A model generated the notes under the pieces. The model was not told the DNA's origin. It saw nothing but the letters and a program-made list of their open reading frames with translations, and searched no databases. From Peristeroidobacter agariperforans (lineage in GTDB: Bacteria > Pseudomonadota > Gammaproteobacteria > Steroidobacterales > Steroidobacteraceae), in the NCBI RefSeq assembly GCF_004138335.1, contig NZ_RYFW01000003.1:310001-374000 (forward strand): a stretch of 64,000 nt of DNA. Reading direction: 5' to 3'. This document shows, in pieces, positions 1 through 8,512 of the stretch. A program made the position numbers and the translations under genes. Position 1 is the first letter of the stretch. Each line of letters begins with the position of its first letter.

Positions 1-2
1 GG

Positions 3-467
3 CAGTTCCCGCTCGGCCCGGGCAATCTGGACGTGAATCTGCTTGCGAACTTCACCAACTCCTATGAAGTGCAACTGCTGGAAGGCTCGGCCTGGCAGGA
101 ATTCGCGGGAACCATCGACGGCACTCAGAACGGCGGCATTCCATTGCCGGACTGGAAGACACTCACGTCCGTGACGTATCGGCTCACGAACTTCGAGGCG
201 GGCGTGCGCTGGCGCCATCTGCCCTCGATGGATGACGTGACGGCGGTGACTCGGCCGGCGAGCCCGGCGCCCGGTGTGCCGTCCTATGACTTGTTCGATC
301 TAACGCTGGCCTATCGCTTGAACGACGGCATCTTGTTCCGCGGCGGCGTCAATAACATCGCCGACGAGGAACCGCCGATCGTCGGAGGCACCATCGGTCA
401 GACGCAGCCGGGCACGTATGACATCCTGGGTCGTTACTACTACGCCGGTTTGCAGCTGAACTTTTGA
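3..467 (+). CDS. TonB-dependent receptor, C-terminal part (5' end outside window)
   Basis: The reading frame is open from the left edge and gives 154 residues of an outer-membrane beta-barrel. It has the alternating hydrophobic/polar pattern of porin strands, a GVNNIADEEPP segment typical of the last TonB-receptor strands, and a terminal phenylalanine (LQLNF) of the kind the BAM complex recognises. Its end resembles the end of the receptor at 14678-17560: both have a DDVT-VT-P segment, then P-Y-L-DL, then GR-YY-GL, so the two are probably paralogues. Family knowledge says such proteins import large or scarce ligands using TonB energy. The plug domain and TonB box lie outside the window, so the ligand class cannot be judged. 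A strong hairpin follows the stop codon. Confidence 0.9.
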   Translation, partial: QFPLGPGNLDVNLLANFTNSYEVQLLEGSAWQEFAGTIDGTQNGGIPLPDWKTLTSVTYRLTNFEAGVRWRHLPSMDDVTAVTRPASPAPGVPSYDLFDLTLAYRLNDGILFRGGVNNIADEEPPIVGGTIGQTQPGTYDILGRYYYAGLQLNF

Positions 468-475
468 TGTTCAGG

Positions 476-510
476 CGGGCGCCGAGGGGCGGAACGCTCC
501 TCGGCGCCTG
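476..510. terminator. Hairpin between convergent genes, probable transcription terminator
   Basis: GGCGCCGAGG (478-487) pairs perfectly with CCTCGGCGCC (499-508) around an 11-base loop, and a G-T and a C-G pair extend the stem outward. It sits between the stop codon at 467 and the convergent stop at 518. The tract after it on the + strand is only CTTTCTC, so this is a GC-rich hairpin with a weak U-run. It could stop both genes. Confidence 0.6.
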
Positions 511-517
511 CGCTTTC

Positions 518-1375
518 TCAGTGATGCAAGCGGCGCGAGGATGGCGTCGATGGGATGGGGCGCGAGGTCTTAGCCGCGAAGAAGTCTTTTGCGCTCTCGA
601 TCGCGAGTCGCGCGCATTCTTCCAATCCCACCTTTTTGGCCAACGTGGCCGTGGGAATCTCGAGCGAATAGGGAATTGCCGGGGGCAGGGCGCCGAGGAT
701 GCCCTGTAGATCCAAACCGCCGGCGCCAGGAAACAATCGGTCGTTGCGCGCGGCGAAGATCAATCCATCCAAGGTTGGCGGCGGCTTACTCGGCGCGTCG
801 CAGACTTGCACGTAGTGGAACCACGAGCGCGGGAGCTTCGCAAGCTCAGCCACGTCCTCGTTGGAGCGTGAGAAGTGCAGCGTGTCGATCAAGAGTCCGC
901 CGTTGCTTCGGGCGGCGCCTCGAACGATTGCAGCGGCGCGGGCGAGATCCGCTGTCTCCGTCCACGTCACAAATTCGATATCGGCGGTGAGATTGCGCTT
1001 GGCCGCAGCGTCACAGAGTTGGGCGAAATGCTCGGTGACGCGCTCCTGGTTCGAATCGGAGCCCTGCGCGATGAGATGCCGGGCGCCGAGTTCGGCGCTC
1101 GCGTCGAGTAGCGCATCTTGTTCGTGAACATCGAAGTCTGGTGTCAGTCGAATGAGTTCCACATCCAATACCCGCACGCCAGTGGCGGCGAGCTGCCGTT
1201 TCGTTTCCAACAACATCGCGCGATCCCGATGCAGCGGATAGCGCGGCTCGTCGGTCGTGACGGCGCTAGGCCGTAAGCCAACGTAGGTGTAGCCCGCCTT
1301 GGCGGCTACGGCGACCATCCGTGGCGGGGCCATGCCCAGCACAGTGAGATAGGCGAGGGAATATTCAGGGTGCAT
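518..1375 (-). CDS. Sugar-phosphate-isomerase/AP-endonuclease-2-like TIM barrel, possible 3-dehydroshikimate dehydratase
   Basis: This 285-residue single-domain protein has the size and pattern of the xylose-isomerase-like TIM-barrel family. The likely divalent-metal ligands are in order: E134 (DIEF), D164 (LIDTLHF), Q190 (YVQVCDAP) and E239 (SLEIP). That E-D-Q-E set and its spacing match what I recall for bacterial dehydroshikimate dehydratases of the QuiC1/AroZ type. The N-terminal barrel of the fusion protein at 10702-12576 has the same positions but only two of the four ligands. The gene is divergent from the aldehyde dehydrogenase at 1513 and shares a 137-bp promoter region containing a palindrome. 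Other isomerase or epimerase activities in this broad superfamily are equally possible, so the dehydratase assignment is an inference. Confidence 0.8.
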   Translation of the reverse strand: MHPEYSLAYLTVLGMAPPRMVAVAAKAGYTYVGLRPSAVTTDEPRYPLHRDRAMLLETKRQLAATGVRVLDVELIRLTPDFDVHEQDALLDASAELGARHLIAQGSDSNQERVTEHFAQLCDAAAKRNLTADIEFVTWTETADLARAAAIVRGAARSNGGLLIDTLHFSRSNEDVAELAKLPRSWFHYVQVCDAPSKPPPTLDGLIFAARNDRLFPGAGGLDLQGILGALPPAIPYSLEIPTATLAKKVGLEECARLAIESAKDFFAAKTSRPIPSTPSSRRLHH

Positions 1376-1418
1376 GCGCGGCCCAAGCGGTCGTTATGAA
1401 CCAAATGGTACACGCGTA

Positions 1419-1434
1419 TGGACTAGTTAGTCCA
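1419..1434. promoter_or_regulatory. Palindrome TGGAC-N6-GTCCA in divergent promoter region
   Basis: TGGAC TAGTTA GTCCA forms a perfect inverted repeat that extends one more base pair outward on both sides (A-T) and then T-A. It lies between the divergent genes at 1375 and 1513. The 5-6-5 architecture is the same as the TGTAC-N6-GTACA sites around the TetR gene at 9925, differing in one base per half site, so it could be bound by that regulator or a relative. A second small inverted repeat, CTCATCG-TCT-CGATGAG, lies at 1472-1488. Confidence 0.5.
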
Positions 1435-1512
1435 TAAAGGGCTACTCTACCATTCGACCGCCGCGGGGATTCTCATCGTCTCGATGAGTGCGGACGGCTG
1501 CGGACCGAATAA

Positions 1513-2973
1513 ATGAGACGCTATGGGCACTACATAGGCGGCCAGGAGACAGCGCCGCGCAGCGGGAGTTATCTCGCGAGTGAGAATCCGTACACGGGCG
1601 AAGCATGGGCCGAGGTTGCACGCGGTAACGCCGACGATGTGGCGGCGGCGGTAAGCGCGGCGAAATCCGCGTTCGCGAATCCAGCGTGGTGCGAAATCAC
1701 GGCGTCGAGGCGAGCGGCGTTACTGCGCAAAGTCGCCGATCTCATCATCGAAGAGGCGCCGCGCCTGGCGCAGATCGAACAACGCGATAACGGCAAATTG
1801 GCCTCGGAGGTCAATGCACAGGTTCGTTACGTCGGCGAATATTTTCACTACTACGCCGGCCTCGCCGACAAAGTGCAAGGCCATGTCGTGCCGAACGACA
1901 AAGGCGGCGCGCTGACCTACATCCGCTACGAGGCGAAAGGCGTCGTCGGGATCATCACGCCTTGGAATTCGCCTCTGACACTGACGAGTTGGAAGTTGGC
2001 TCCGGCGCTTGCCGCGGGATGCACGGCGGTCATCAAGCCGTCGGAGTTCACCTCCTGCGCCATCGTCGAATTCGCCGATTTGTTTCGACGCGCCGGCTTT
2101 CCGGACGGTGTCGTGAACGTGGTGACAGGCTTGGGTGACGAAGTTGGCGCGCCACTGGTTTTGCATCCCGATGTTGCTCACATTGGCTTTACGGGCGGAG
2201 AGGCGGCGGGCGTTCGCGTCTACGAGCTCGCCGCGCGTGGCTTGAAGACGGTCACGCTCGAGCTTGGTGGCAAGTCGCCGAACATCATCTTCGAGGACGC
2301 GGATTTCGATCAGGCTTTGAACGGCGTGTTCGCAGGCATCTTCGCCGCGTCAGGACAGAGCTGCCAGGCGGGCTCTCGGCTGTTGCTACAGCGGTCCATC
2401 CATGACGAGTTCGTCGAGCGTTTGGCTGCATTCACCAAGGGGCTGCGGCTGGGGGACCCAACCGTGGCGGAGACACAGGTGGGTCCGATCGCTACGCGTC
2501 CGCAGTTCGAAAAGATCCTCAAGTACATCGACATCGCAAAGGCCGCGGGTGCGCGCTGTATCGCCGGTGGCCAAGCGCGTAGCGATCTTGGTGCGGGTCA
2601 GTTCATCGAGCCGACCATTTTCACCAACGTCGACATGCGAATGCGCATCGCGCAGGAGGAAGTCTTCGGCCCCGTGCTGTGCGTGATTCCATTCGAGGAC
2701 GAAGCGGATGCGGTGCGGATCGCCAACGATGTGGCATTCGGCCTGGCCGCTGCCGTCTGGACGAAGGACGTGAACCGCGCCATGTCGATGACCGCGAAGC
2801 TCAAGGCCGGCACCGTATGGGTGAACAACTATCGCGCCACCAGTTTCACCGCGCCGTTCGGCGGCATGAAGCGTTCCGGGCTCGGACGCGAGTCCGGCGT
2901 CGATGCGATCCGTGAATACCTGGACACCAAATGTGTCTGGATTGCCAGCGCCCCAGCGAGGAAGTCTTCATGA
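1513..2973 (+). CDS. NAD(P)-dependent aldehyde dehydrogenase
   Basis: The protein has 486 residues, the normal size for the aldehyde dehydrogenase superfamily. Visible motifs are the NAD-binding TPWNSPL and KPSE segments, the LELGGKSP loop with the general-base glutamate, and GQSCQAGSR with the catalytic cysteine. The C-terminal EEVFGPVL and PFGGMKRSG segments are also present. It would oxidise an aldehyde to an acid in the cytoplasm. It is the first gene of a rightward run that continues with a CoA-transferase (ATGA overlap), a citryl-CoA-lyase-like protein and a ThDP enzyme, so its product may be the acid that is then loaded on CoA. The ATG at 1513 has no clear ribosome-binding site. The substrate is unknown. 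Confidence 0.93.
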   Translation: MRRYGHYIGGQETAPRSGSYLASENPYTGEAWAEVARGNADDVAAAVSAAKSAFANPAWCEITASRRAALLRKVADLIIEEAPRLAQIEQRDNGKLASEVNAQVRYVGEYFHYYAGLADKVQGHVVPNDKGGALTYIRYEAKGVVGIITPWNSPLTLTSWKLAPALAAGCTAVIKPSEFTSCAIVEFADLFRRAGFPDGVVNVVTGLGDEVGAPLVLHPDVAHIGFTGGEAAGVRVYELAARGLKTVTLELGGKSPNIIFEDADFDQALNGVFAGIFAASGQSCQAGSRLLLQRSIHDEFVERLAAFTKGLRLGDPTVAETQVGPIATRPQFEKILKYIDIAKAAGARCIAGGQARSDLGAGQFIEPTIFTNVDMRMRIAQEEVFGPVLCVIPFEDEADAVRIANDVAFGLAAAVWTKDVNRAMSMTAKLKAGTVWVNNYRATSFTAPFGGMKRSGLGRESGVDAIREYLDTKCVWIASAPARKSS

Positions 2974-4172
2974 CGGCAGTGCTGTCCGGCATCCGAGTCA
3001 TCGATATCACCAATGTGCTGGCGGGGCCATTCTGCGCCTATCAGCTGGCCTTATCGGGTGCGGAGGTCATCAAGGTCGAGGCGCCGGGCACAGGTGATCT
3101 CGCGCGTCAGCTCGGAGCAGATCCGGAGCTGAGCCAGCAGCTCATGGGCGCATCGTTCATCGCGCAGAACGGCGGCAAGAAATCCATGACGCTGAATCTG
3201 AAGCTCGAAGGCGGAAAAGAGATATTCCGCCGGCTGGTGCGCAGCGCCGACGTGTTGGTCGAGAACTTTCGGCCCGGCGTGATGGACCGCCTCGGCTTGG
3301 GCTACAACGCACTCGCGGGTATCAATCCCAAGTTGATCTACTGCGCCATCAGCGGCTTCGGTCAGGAAGGGCCGATGCGCGAGGCGCCGGCCTACGATCA
3401 GATCGTGCAGGGCATGTCGGGTGTGATGAGCATTACCGGCGATCGTCACAACGCGCCATATCGCGTTGGTTATCCGGTGAGCGATAGCATCGGCGGACTG
3501 ACCGCTGCTTTCGCCATCTCGAGCGCACTCGTAGGACGAGAACGCACGGGCGAAGGCCGCTTCATCGACGTCTCGATGCTCGATTCAACCATCGCGACCA
3601 TGGGCTGGATCGTGTCGAACTATCTGATCGCCGGCGTCGAGCCCGAGCCCATTGGCAACGACAACTTCACGGCTGCGCCGTCCGGCACGTTCCGAACGGG
3701 CGCCGGCTTGTTGAATATCGCTGCCAATACCGATGATCAGTTTGCATCGCTGGCGAAGCTCATCGAGCGGCCGGATCTGGTCGGCGATCCTCGCTTCCTG
3801 ACGCGCGAATCCCGCAAGCGTAATCGGGAAGTGCTGACGTTACTGATCGAGACGGAACTGCGGCAGCAGCCGGCCGTGTATTGGGAGGATCAGCTCAACA
3901 AAGCCGGCGTACCGGCAGGGCGCGTGTTGAGCGTGCCGCAGGCGCTTGATCTTCCACAGATCGCGCACCGCCAATTGATTCGCAAAGTCTCGGACGTTGC
4001 CGGTATCGGCAAAGACGTGAGCGTCGTGCAGGGTGGCTACCGGTATTCCGATGCCGATGTTCCCTCCGACCTGCGGCCACCAACGTTGGGCCAGCACACC
4101 GAGGAAATGCTCGGCGATCTCGGCTATGGATCGGAAGAGATCGAGAAGTTCCGCGCTGCCGGTGCGATATGA
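2970..4172 (+). CDS. Class III (CaiB/BaiF) acyl-CoA transferase
   Basis: The start is the ATG at 2970, which overlaps the upstream stop as ATGA and has GCGAGGAAG before it; this gives 400 residues, typical of the family. An earlier in-frame ATG at 2931 would give a 13-residue extension lying inside the previous gene. The N-terminus (VLAGPFCAYQLALSGAEVIKVE) and the DVLVENFRPGVMDRLGLGY segment are diagnostic of CaiB/BaiF transferases. The catalytic aspartate that forms the acyl anhydride is present in VSMLDST. These enzymes move CoA between carboxylic acids. Coupled to an aldehyde dehydrogenase upstream and a citrate-lyase-like enzyme downstream, it probably activates a hydroxy or branched dicarboxylic acid; the acid itself cannot be named. 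Confidence 0.92.
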   Translation: MTAVLSGIRVIDITNVLAGPFCAYQLALSGAEVIKVEAPGTGDLARQLGADPELSQQLMGASFIAQNGGKKSMTLNLKLEGGKEIFRRLVRSADVLVENFRPGVMDRLGLGYNALAGINPKLIYCAISGFGQEGPMREAPAYDQIVQGMSGVMSITGDRHNAPYRVGYPVSDSIGGLTAAFAISSALVGRERTGEGRFIDVSMLDSTIATMGWIVSNYLIAGVEPEPIGNDNFTAAPSGTFRTGAGLLNIAANTDDQFASLAKLIERPDLVGDPRFLTRESRKRNREVLTLLIETELRQQPAVYWEDQLNKAGVPAGRVLSVPQALDLPQIAHRQLIRKVSDVAGIGKDVSVVQGGYRYSDADVPSDLRPPTLGQHTEEMLGDLGYGSEEIEKFRAAGAI

Positions 4173-4996
4173 GTGACGCTTCGCAGCTGATCGACAAGGC
4201 GCAAGCCTGGTGGAACACGCGCATCATCGATATTCACCCGGGCGAAATCGGCATTCGCGGCTACCCGATCGAAGAGCTGATAGGGCGCGTTTCGTTTGCC
4301 GACATGATCTGGCTCATGACCCGGGGCGAGCTGCCCGCCAAGGGACAAAGCAGGCTGCTCGAGGCCGCGCTGGTGGCGTCGGTGGATCATGGGCCGCATG
4401 CGCCTTCGATTGCCATCGCCCGCATGGCGGTTACTTGCGGGGTCGATCTCAACAATGCCGTCGCCTCGGGCGTCAATGTGCTCGGCGACATTCACGGCGG
4501 CCCCGGCCAGCAGTGCATGGAGTTGTACGAAGAAGTTCGTGCGGCGAGCGGCAACGACCTGGCGGCGTCGACCGATCGTGTGCTCGACAGCTACATCGCG
4601 CGCAATGGAAAGATCATTCCCGGCTTCGGTCATCGCTTTCATCCCGTCGACCCGCGCGTTGCTCCTTTGTTTGCACTCGTGGAGAGCGCGTCGCGCGAGG
4701 GCACGGTTTCGGGCAACTACGCGCGCATCGGTAGGGAAGTCGAGGCGGCGTTGCGTCGACGCACTGGCAAAGCGATTCCGATGAACATCGATGGCGTCAC
4801 CGCGGTGATCTTTTCCGAACTGGGATTTCCCCCGCCCATGGGGCGCGGCTTGTTCATCTTGTCGCGCTCCGTGGGAATTCTGTCGCACGCATGGGAACAG
4901 GCGCAGCTGAACCAGCGCATCAAAGGCCCCATGCCCAAAGAGATTCCCTACACCTACAGCGGCCCGGAGCGACGCTCGCTCGATCCGGATCGATAA
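4169..4996 (+). CDS. Citryl-CoA-lyase-like (short citrate-synthase fold) protein
   Basis: At 275 residues this is much shorter than true citrate synthase (about 430) and matches the short citryl-CoA lyase group, which has only the core of the fold. Key segments are GDIHGGPGQQ and IPGFGHRFHPVDPR, with histidines at the positions of the citrate-synthase active site, and NIDGVTAV, where the catalytic aspartate is expected. The family cleaves or forms a bond between an acetyl-CoA unit and a 2-oxo acid. Its ATG overlaps the CoA-transferase stop as ATGA, so the two are translationally coupled, and I infer that the lyase splits the thioester made by the transferase. Confidence 0.82.
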   Translation: MSDASQLIDKAQAWWNTRIIDIHPGEIGIRGYPIEELIGRVSFADMIWLMTRGELPAKGQSRLLEAALVASVDHGPHAPSIAIARMAVTCGVDLNNAVASGVNVLGDIHGGPGQQCMELYEEVRAASGNDLAASTDRVLDSYIARNGKIIPGFGHRFHPVDPRVAPLFALVESASREGTVSGNYARIGREVEAALRRRTGKAIPMNIDGVTAVIFSELGFPPPMGRGLFILSRSVGILSHAWEQAQLNQRIKGPMPKEIPYTYSGPERRSLDPDR

Positions 4997-5026
4997 CGCA
5001 TTGGCATTCGCAGGTCGAGGTCCGTT

Positions 5027-6784
5027 ATGACACAAACCGTAGCCCAGTTGCTGGTCGCTTATCTCGAAGCGCGCGGGGTCGATCACATCTTTGGCCTGTG
5101 CGGGCACACCAATATCGCGGTGCTGGCGGCACTCGAGAAAAGCTCGATTCGCTTCGTCAACACGCGACACGAGCAGATCGCAGCTCATGCCGCCGATGGC
5201 TACGCGCGAGCGAGTAGGAAGACCGGTGTGGTGCTGAGCCACCTCGGGCCGGGCCTCACGAATGCGGCTACGGGTGTGGCGAACGCGGCGCTCGATTCGA
5301 TCCCGATGGTCGTGATCGCGGGCGATGTGCCGAGCCACTACTACGGCAAGCATCCTCATCAAGAGGTGAACATGCACGCCGACGCCTCGCAGTTCGAGAT
5401 TTATCGTCCCTTCGTCAAACGCGCATGGCGAGTGGAGCGTCCGGATCATCTGCCGGAGATCGTCGACAAGGCGTTTCATCTCGCCGAGAGCGGACGGCCG
5501 GGGCCGGTGCTGATTTCCGTGCCGATGGATATCTTCTCCGCCGAAGCCCGCTCGACGTTGTTCGATCGCGTGAAGGCGAACGCATCGACCTATCAGAAAC
5601 CGTCGATCGACGACACGGCCGCTCGCACGATCGTGAAGACGCTGCTGAGCGCACGCAAACCCGTAATGTATGTCGGCGGCGGTATCCTGCTCGCAGATGC
5701 GGCTAAGGAGCTGCGCGATTTCGCCGATCACATGGGTATTCCGGTCGCGCATTCGTTGATGGGTAAGGGCGCGCTGCCCGACGATCATCCGCTGACGCTC
5801 GGCATGACGGGCTTCTGGGGCACCAAGTACATCAACGACAGCTGTCGCAATGCCGACTATGTGCTCGCGCTGGGCACGCGATTCTGCGAGGCCGACTGCA
5901 GTTCGTGGGAAGGTGAGTACACCTTCAACATGCCGCCGACGAAGCTGATCCACATCGACATCGATCCGTCCGAGCTCGGTCGAAATTATCCGGTGGAGAT
6001 GGGCGTGATTGCGGATCTGAAGCAGGCGCTGACCGTGCTCAACCGGGTTGCGCGTGAGTTGCTGTCACAGCCGCGCCGCAACGAGTCGTTGCGACAGGAG
6101 ATCGCCGCCTATCGCAAGCAGTTCAAGAGTAATAACGCCGCGGCGGAAGCAAGCTCGCAATTCCCGATGCGACCCGAGCGCATCCTCGCCGATGTGCGAG
6201 CCGTGCTGCCTCGGGATGCATTCATTACGACCGACGTTGGCTGGAACAAGAATGGTGTCGGCCAACAGTTCCCCATCTACGAGCCCGGCACGATCTTCAC
6301 GCCGGGCGGCTACGCCACGATGGGCTTCGGTGCTCCGGCCGCACTGGGTGCGAAGATCGCACGGCCCGATCGCGTGGTCGTGTCGCTCGTCGGTGATGGC
6401 GGCTTCGGACAGAACCCTGCCGTGCTGGCGAGCGCCGTCGAACAGAATGCGGCTGTGGTGTGGGTGGTGATGAACAACCTGGCCTTCGGCACGATCGCGG
6501 GCCTGGAGAAGGCGCACTTCGGCACGACCTTCGGCACGGTGTTCCGTCACAACGATCAGCCGTACTCGCCGAACTTCGCGGCCGTGGCCAAAGCTTACGG
6601 CGTGGACTCGGTGCGCATCGAGGCGGCGGATCAATTCAAGCCGGCGCTGGAGCACGCGGTGAGCTGTGGCAAGCCGTACCTGCTGGATGTGATCATGGAG
6701 AATGCGCCCGTGCCCACTGCTGGCCACTGGAACATCATGGACATCTATTCGCCGGGCCGAAAGGTGAGCCACGTGTCGACCTGA
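5027..6784 (+). CDS. Thiamine-diphosphate-dependent enzyme, acetolactate-synthase-like
   Basis: The 585-residue protein has the three-domain layout of the acetolactate synthase/2-oxoacid decarboxylase family. The N-terminal domain has the cofactor-activating glutamate in NTRHEQIAAHAADGYAR. The C-terminal domain has the ThDP/magnesium motif from GDGGFGQ to VVMNN. Such enzymes decarboxylate 2-oxo acids or join the activated aldehyde to another carbonyl. The gene starts 30 bp after the citryl-CoA-lyase-like gene and probably shares its transcript. If that lyase releases a 2-oxo acid, this enzyme is placed to consume it. It is not obviously the biosynthetic IlvB: no small-subunit gene is adjacent and the neighbours are catabolic. 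Oxalyl-CoA-decarboxylase-like or sulfopyruvate-decarboxylase-like roles are alternatives. Confidence 0.9.
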   Translation: MTQTVAQLLVAYLEARGVDHIFGLCGHTNIAVLAALEKSSIRFVNTRHEQIAAHAADGYARASRKTGVVLSHLGPGLTNAATGVANAALDSIPMVVIAGDVPSHYYGKHPHQEVNMHADASQFEIYRPFVKRAWRVERPDHLPEIVDKAFHLAESGRPGPVLISVPMDIFSAEARSTLFDRVKANASTYQKPSIDDTAARTIVKTLLSARKPVMYVGGGILLADAAKELRDFADHMGIPVAHSLMGKGALPDDHPLTLGMTGFWGTKYINDSCRNADYVLALGTRFCEADCSSWEGEYTFNMPPTKLIHIDIDPSELGRNYPVEMGVIADLKQALTVLNRVARELLSQPRRNESLRQEIAAYRKQFKSNNAAAEASSQFPMRPERILADVRAVLPRDAFITTDVGWNKNGVGQQFPIYEPGTIFTPGGYATMGFGAPAALGAKIARPDRVVVSLVGDGGFGQNPAVLASAVEQNAAVVWVVMNNLAFGTIAGLEKAHFGTTFGTVFRHNDQPYSPNFAAVAKAYGVDSVRIEAADQFKPALEHAVSCGKPYLLDVIMENAPVPTAGHWNIMDIYSPGRKVSHVST

Positions 6785-6838
6785 GCCGGGCAGCCCACAG
6801 CCAACGCCTGACGCCAATATCTGATCTCGGGGGATTGA

Positions 6839-8512
6839 ATGCAGAACTCTTTGGGCCTGCGTGCGGCCGTGTGTCGCGCGCTGTTGGCAACGACTGCTTT
6901 GTGGATGAGCAGCGCCGCTGCGCAGATCGTCGAGACACCGATTCCCGGCGACCCGGTCGCCATCGATACCGGCAACGTCAGCGGCAAACTGCTTCCGTCT
7001 GGCGTGCGAGCCTACTTCGGTGTGCCATTCGCTGCCCCACCGACGGGCGATCGGCGCTGGGCCGAGCCGCAAGCGCGCGAAGCGTGGAAAGGCGTGTACA
7101 ACGCAGACCGCTTCGCGCCCGAGTGCATCCAGATCCTCCGGCCGCACCACATCAATCATTACTTTGGCGAGGAGGCGACCAGCGAAGATTGTTTGTATCT
7201 GAACATCTGGGCGCCGGCTTCGTTGCCGCAAGGGGAGAAGGCGCCCGTCATTCTGTGGTTGTATGGCGGCGGATTGTCCATAGGCTCGGCCAGCATGCCT
7301 AACTATGGCGGCGAAGGGCTGGCGCAGAAGGGCGTCGTCTATGTCACCGCCGGTTATCGCGTCGGCGCGTTCGGCTTCATGGCGCATCCGGAGTTGACCG
7401 CGACTTCGCCGCATCGAGCCTCGGGAAACTACGGCCATCTCGATCAAATCGCAGCCTTGCAATGGATTCAGCGGAACATCGAGCGCTTCGGCGGCGATCC
7501 GAATCGGGTGACGGTGATGGGTCAGTCGGCCGGCGCCAGCTCTGCCTTCAGTCTGCAGGCCAGTCCGCTCGCGAAGGGCTTGTTTCATCGCATCGTCGGC
7601 ATGAGTGGTGGCGGCCTGCGGGCCGGATCGGATCCGATCTCGCAGAGCGAAGCCGAACAGTCCGGCCTGGAGTTGCAGCGTGCACTCAAGGTTGACTCGC
7701 TTGCCGATCTCCGCAACGTGCCCGCCGATCGCATCCTCGCCGCGCAGGCCGAATTCCAGTTGGGCGGCACGGCCGGCACCGTGCGGTTCCGACCGAACAT
7801 CGACGCTTACTTCATGCCGCAGGCGCCGCGAGAGATCTTTGCGAACGGCGCTCAGAACGATGTGCCGTTGCTGATCGGGTTCACCCGCGACGAGAGCGGG
7901 AACGAGCTGCGCACGGCCCGCACCATCGATGAGTTCAACTCGGCAGCGAAGCAATACTTCGGTGACAAGGCCGATCAGTTCCTGAAACTCTATCCGGTAC
8001 GTGCCGATGCGGAGGTGCCGACTGTCGGCGCTGCTGCCGTTCGCGACGGCGGCATGGCGACGTCGATTCGTAGCTGGGCGCTCGGACAAGTCGCGCAAGG
8101 CAAGGCGGCGACTTATGTGTACATGTATAGCCACCCGCATTCGTATGAGCCGGGTGTGGCGATCGCCGACCTCAATCCCGCGACGGCCGGCGCCTATCAC
8201 ACGAGCGAGGTGCCGTTCTTCTTGTTGACGCAGGATGTCTATAACCGCATCCGCCCCACTCGCGCCTGGACGGACTACGATCGCGCCTTGGCCGACAAGA
8301 TGTCTGATGTGCTGGTGGCCTTCGCAAAAACCGGCATTCCAGCGACAGCGGCAGTGAAGGCACCGATGTTCACGGTGCGCACCCAGGAGTTCATCGAGTT
8401 CGGCGATGAGATCAAGGTGCGCCGCTTCGATGTGAAGCGGATGGATTTCTTCTCGACCGTGAACATGCCGGGCGCCGTTGGGGCCGGCGCACCGCGGACA
8501 CCTCGCGATTAA
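6839..8512 (+). CDS. Secreted type B carboxylesterase
   Basis: The protein has 557 residues with an N-terminal signal peptide ending near the SSAAAQ segment, so it should be periplasmic or exported. Type B esterase hallmarks are present: FGVPFAAPPTGDRRW near the start, SEDCLYLNIWAP, the GGGLSIGS oxyanion-hole segment, the nucleophile in GQSAGASS, the acid in TRDESGNE, and a histidine in AYHTSEVPF. It hydrolyses carboxylic esters. Its position after the ALDH/CoA-transferase/lyase/ThDP genes (54 bp gap) suggests that it releases the substrate of that pathway outside the cytoplasm. Its stop overlaps the convergent transporter gene by 4 bp. Confidence 0.93.
   Translation: MQNSLGLRAAVCRALLATTALWMSSAAAQIVETPIPGDPVAIDTGNVSGKLLPSGVRAYFGVPFAAPPTGDRRWAEPQAREAWKGVYNADRFAPECIQILRPHHINHYFGEEATSEDCLYLNIWAPASLPQGEKAPVILWLYGGGLSIGSASMPNYGGEGLAQKGVVYVTAGYRVGAFGFMAHPELTATSPHRASGNYGHLDQIAALQWIQRNIERFGGDPNRVTVMGQSAGASSAFSLQASPLAKGLFHRIVGMSGGGLRAGSDPISQSEAEQSGLELQRALKVDSLADLRNVPADRILAAQAEFQLGGTAGTVRFRPNIDAYFMPQAPREIFANGAQNDVPLLIGFTRDESGNELRTARTIDEFNSAAKQYFGDKADQFLKLYPVRADAEVPTVGAAAVRDGGMATSIRSWALGQVAQGKAATYVYMYSHPHSYEPGVAIADLNPATAGAYHTSEVPFFLLTQDVYNRIRPTRAWTDYDRALADKMSDVLVAFAKTGIPATAAVKAPMFTVRTQEFIEFGDEIKVRRFDVKRMDFFSTVNMPGAVGAGAPRTPRD

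Noticed and set aside
4124-5953. 609-codon open frame on the minus strand
   Set aside because: It is antisense to the citryl-CoA-lyase-like and ThDP genes and has no recognisable protein features.
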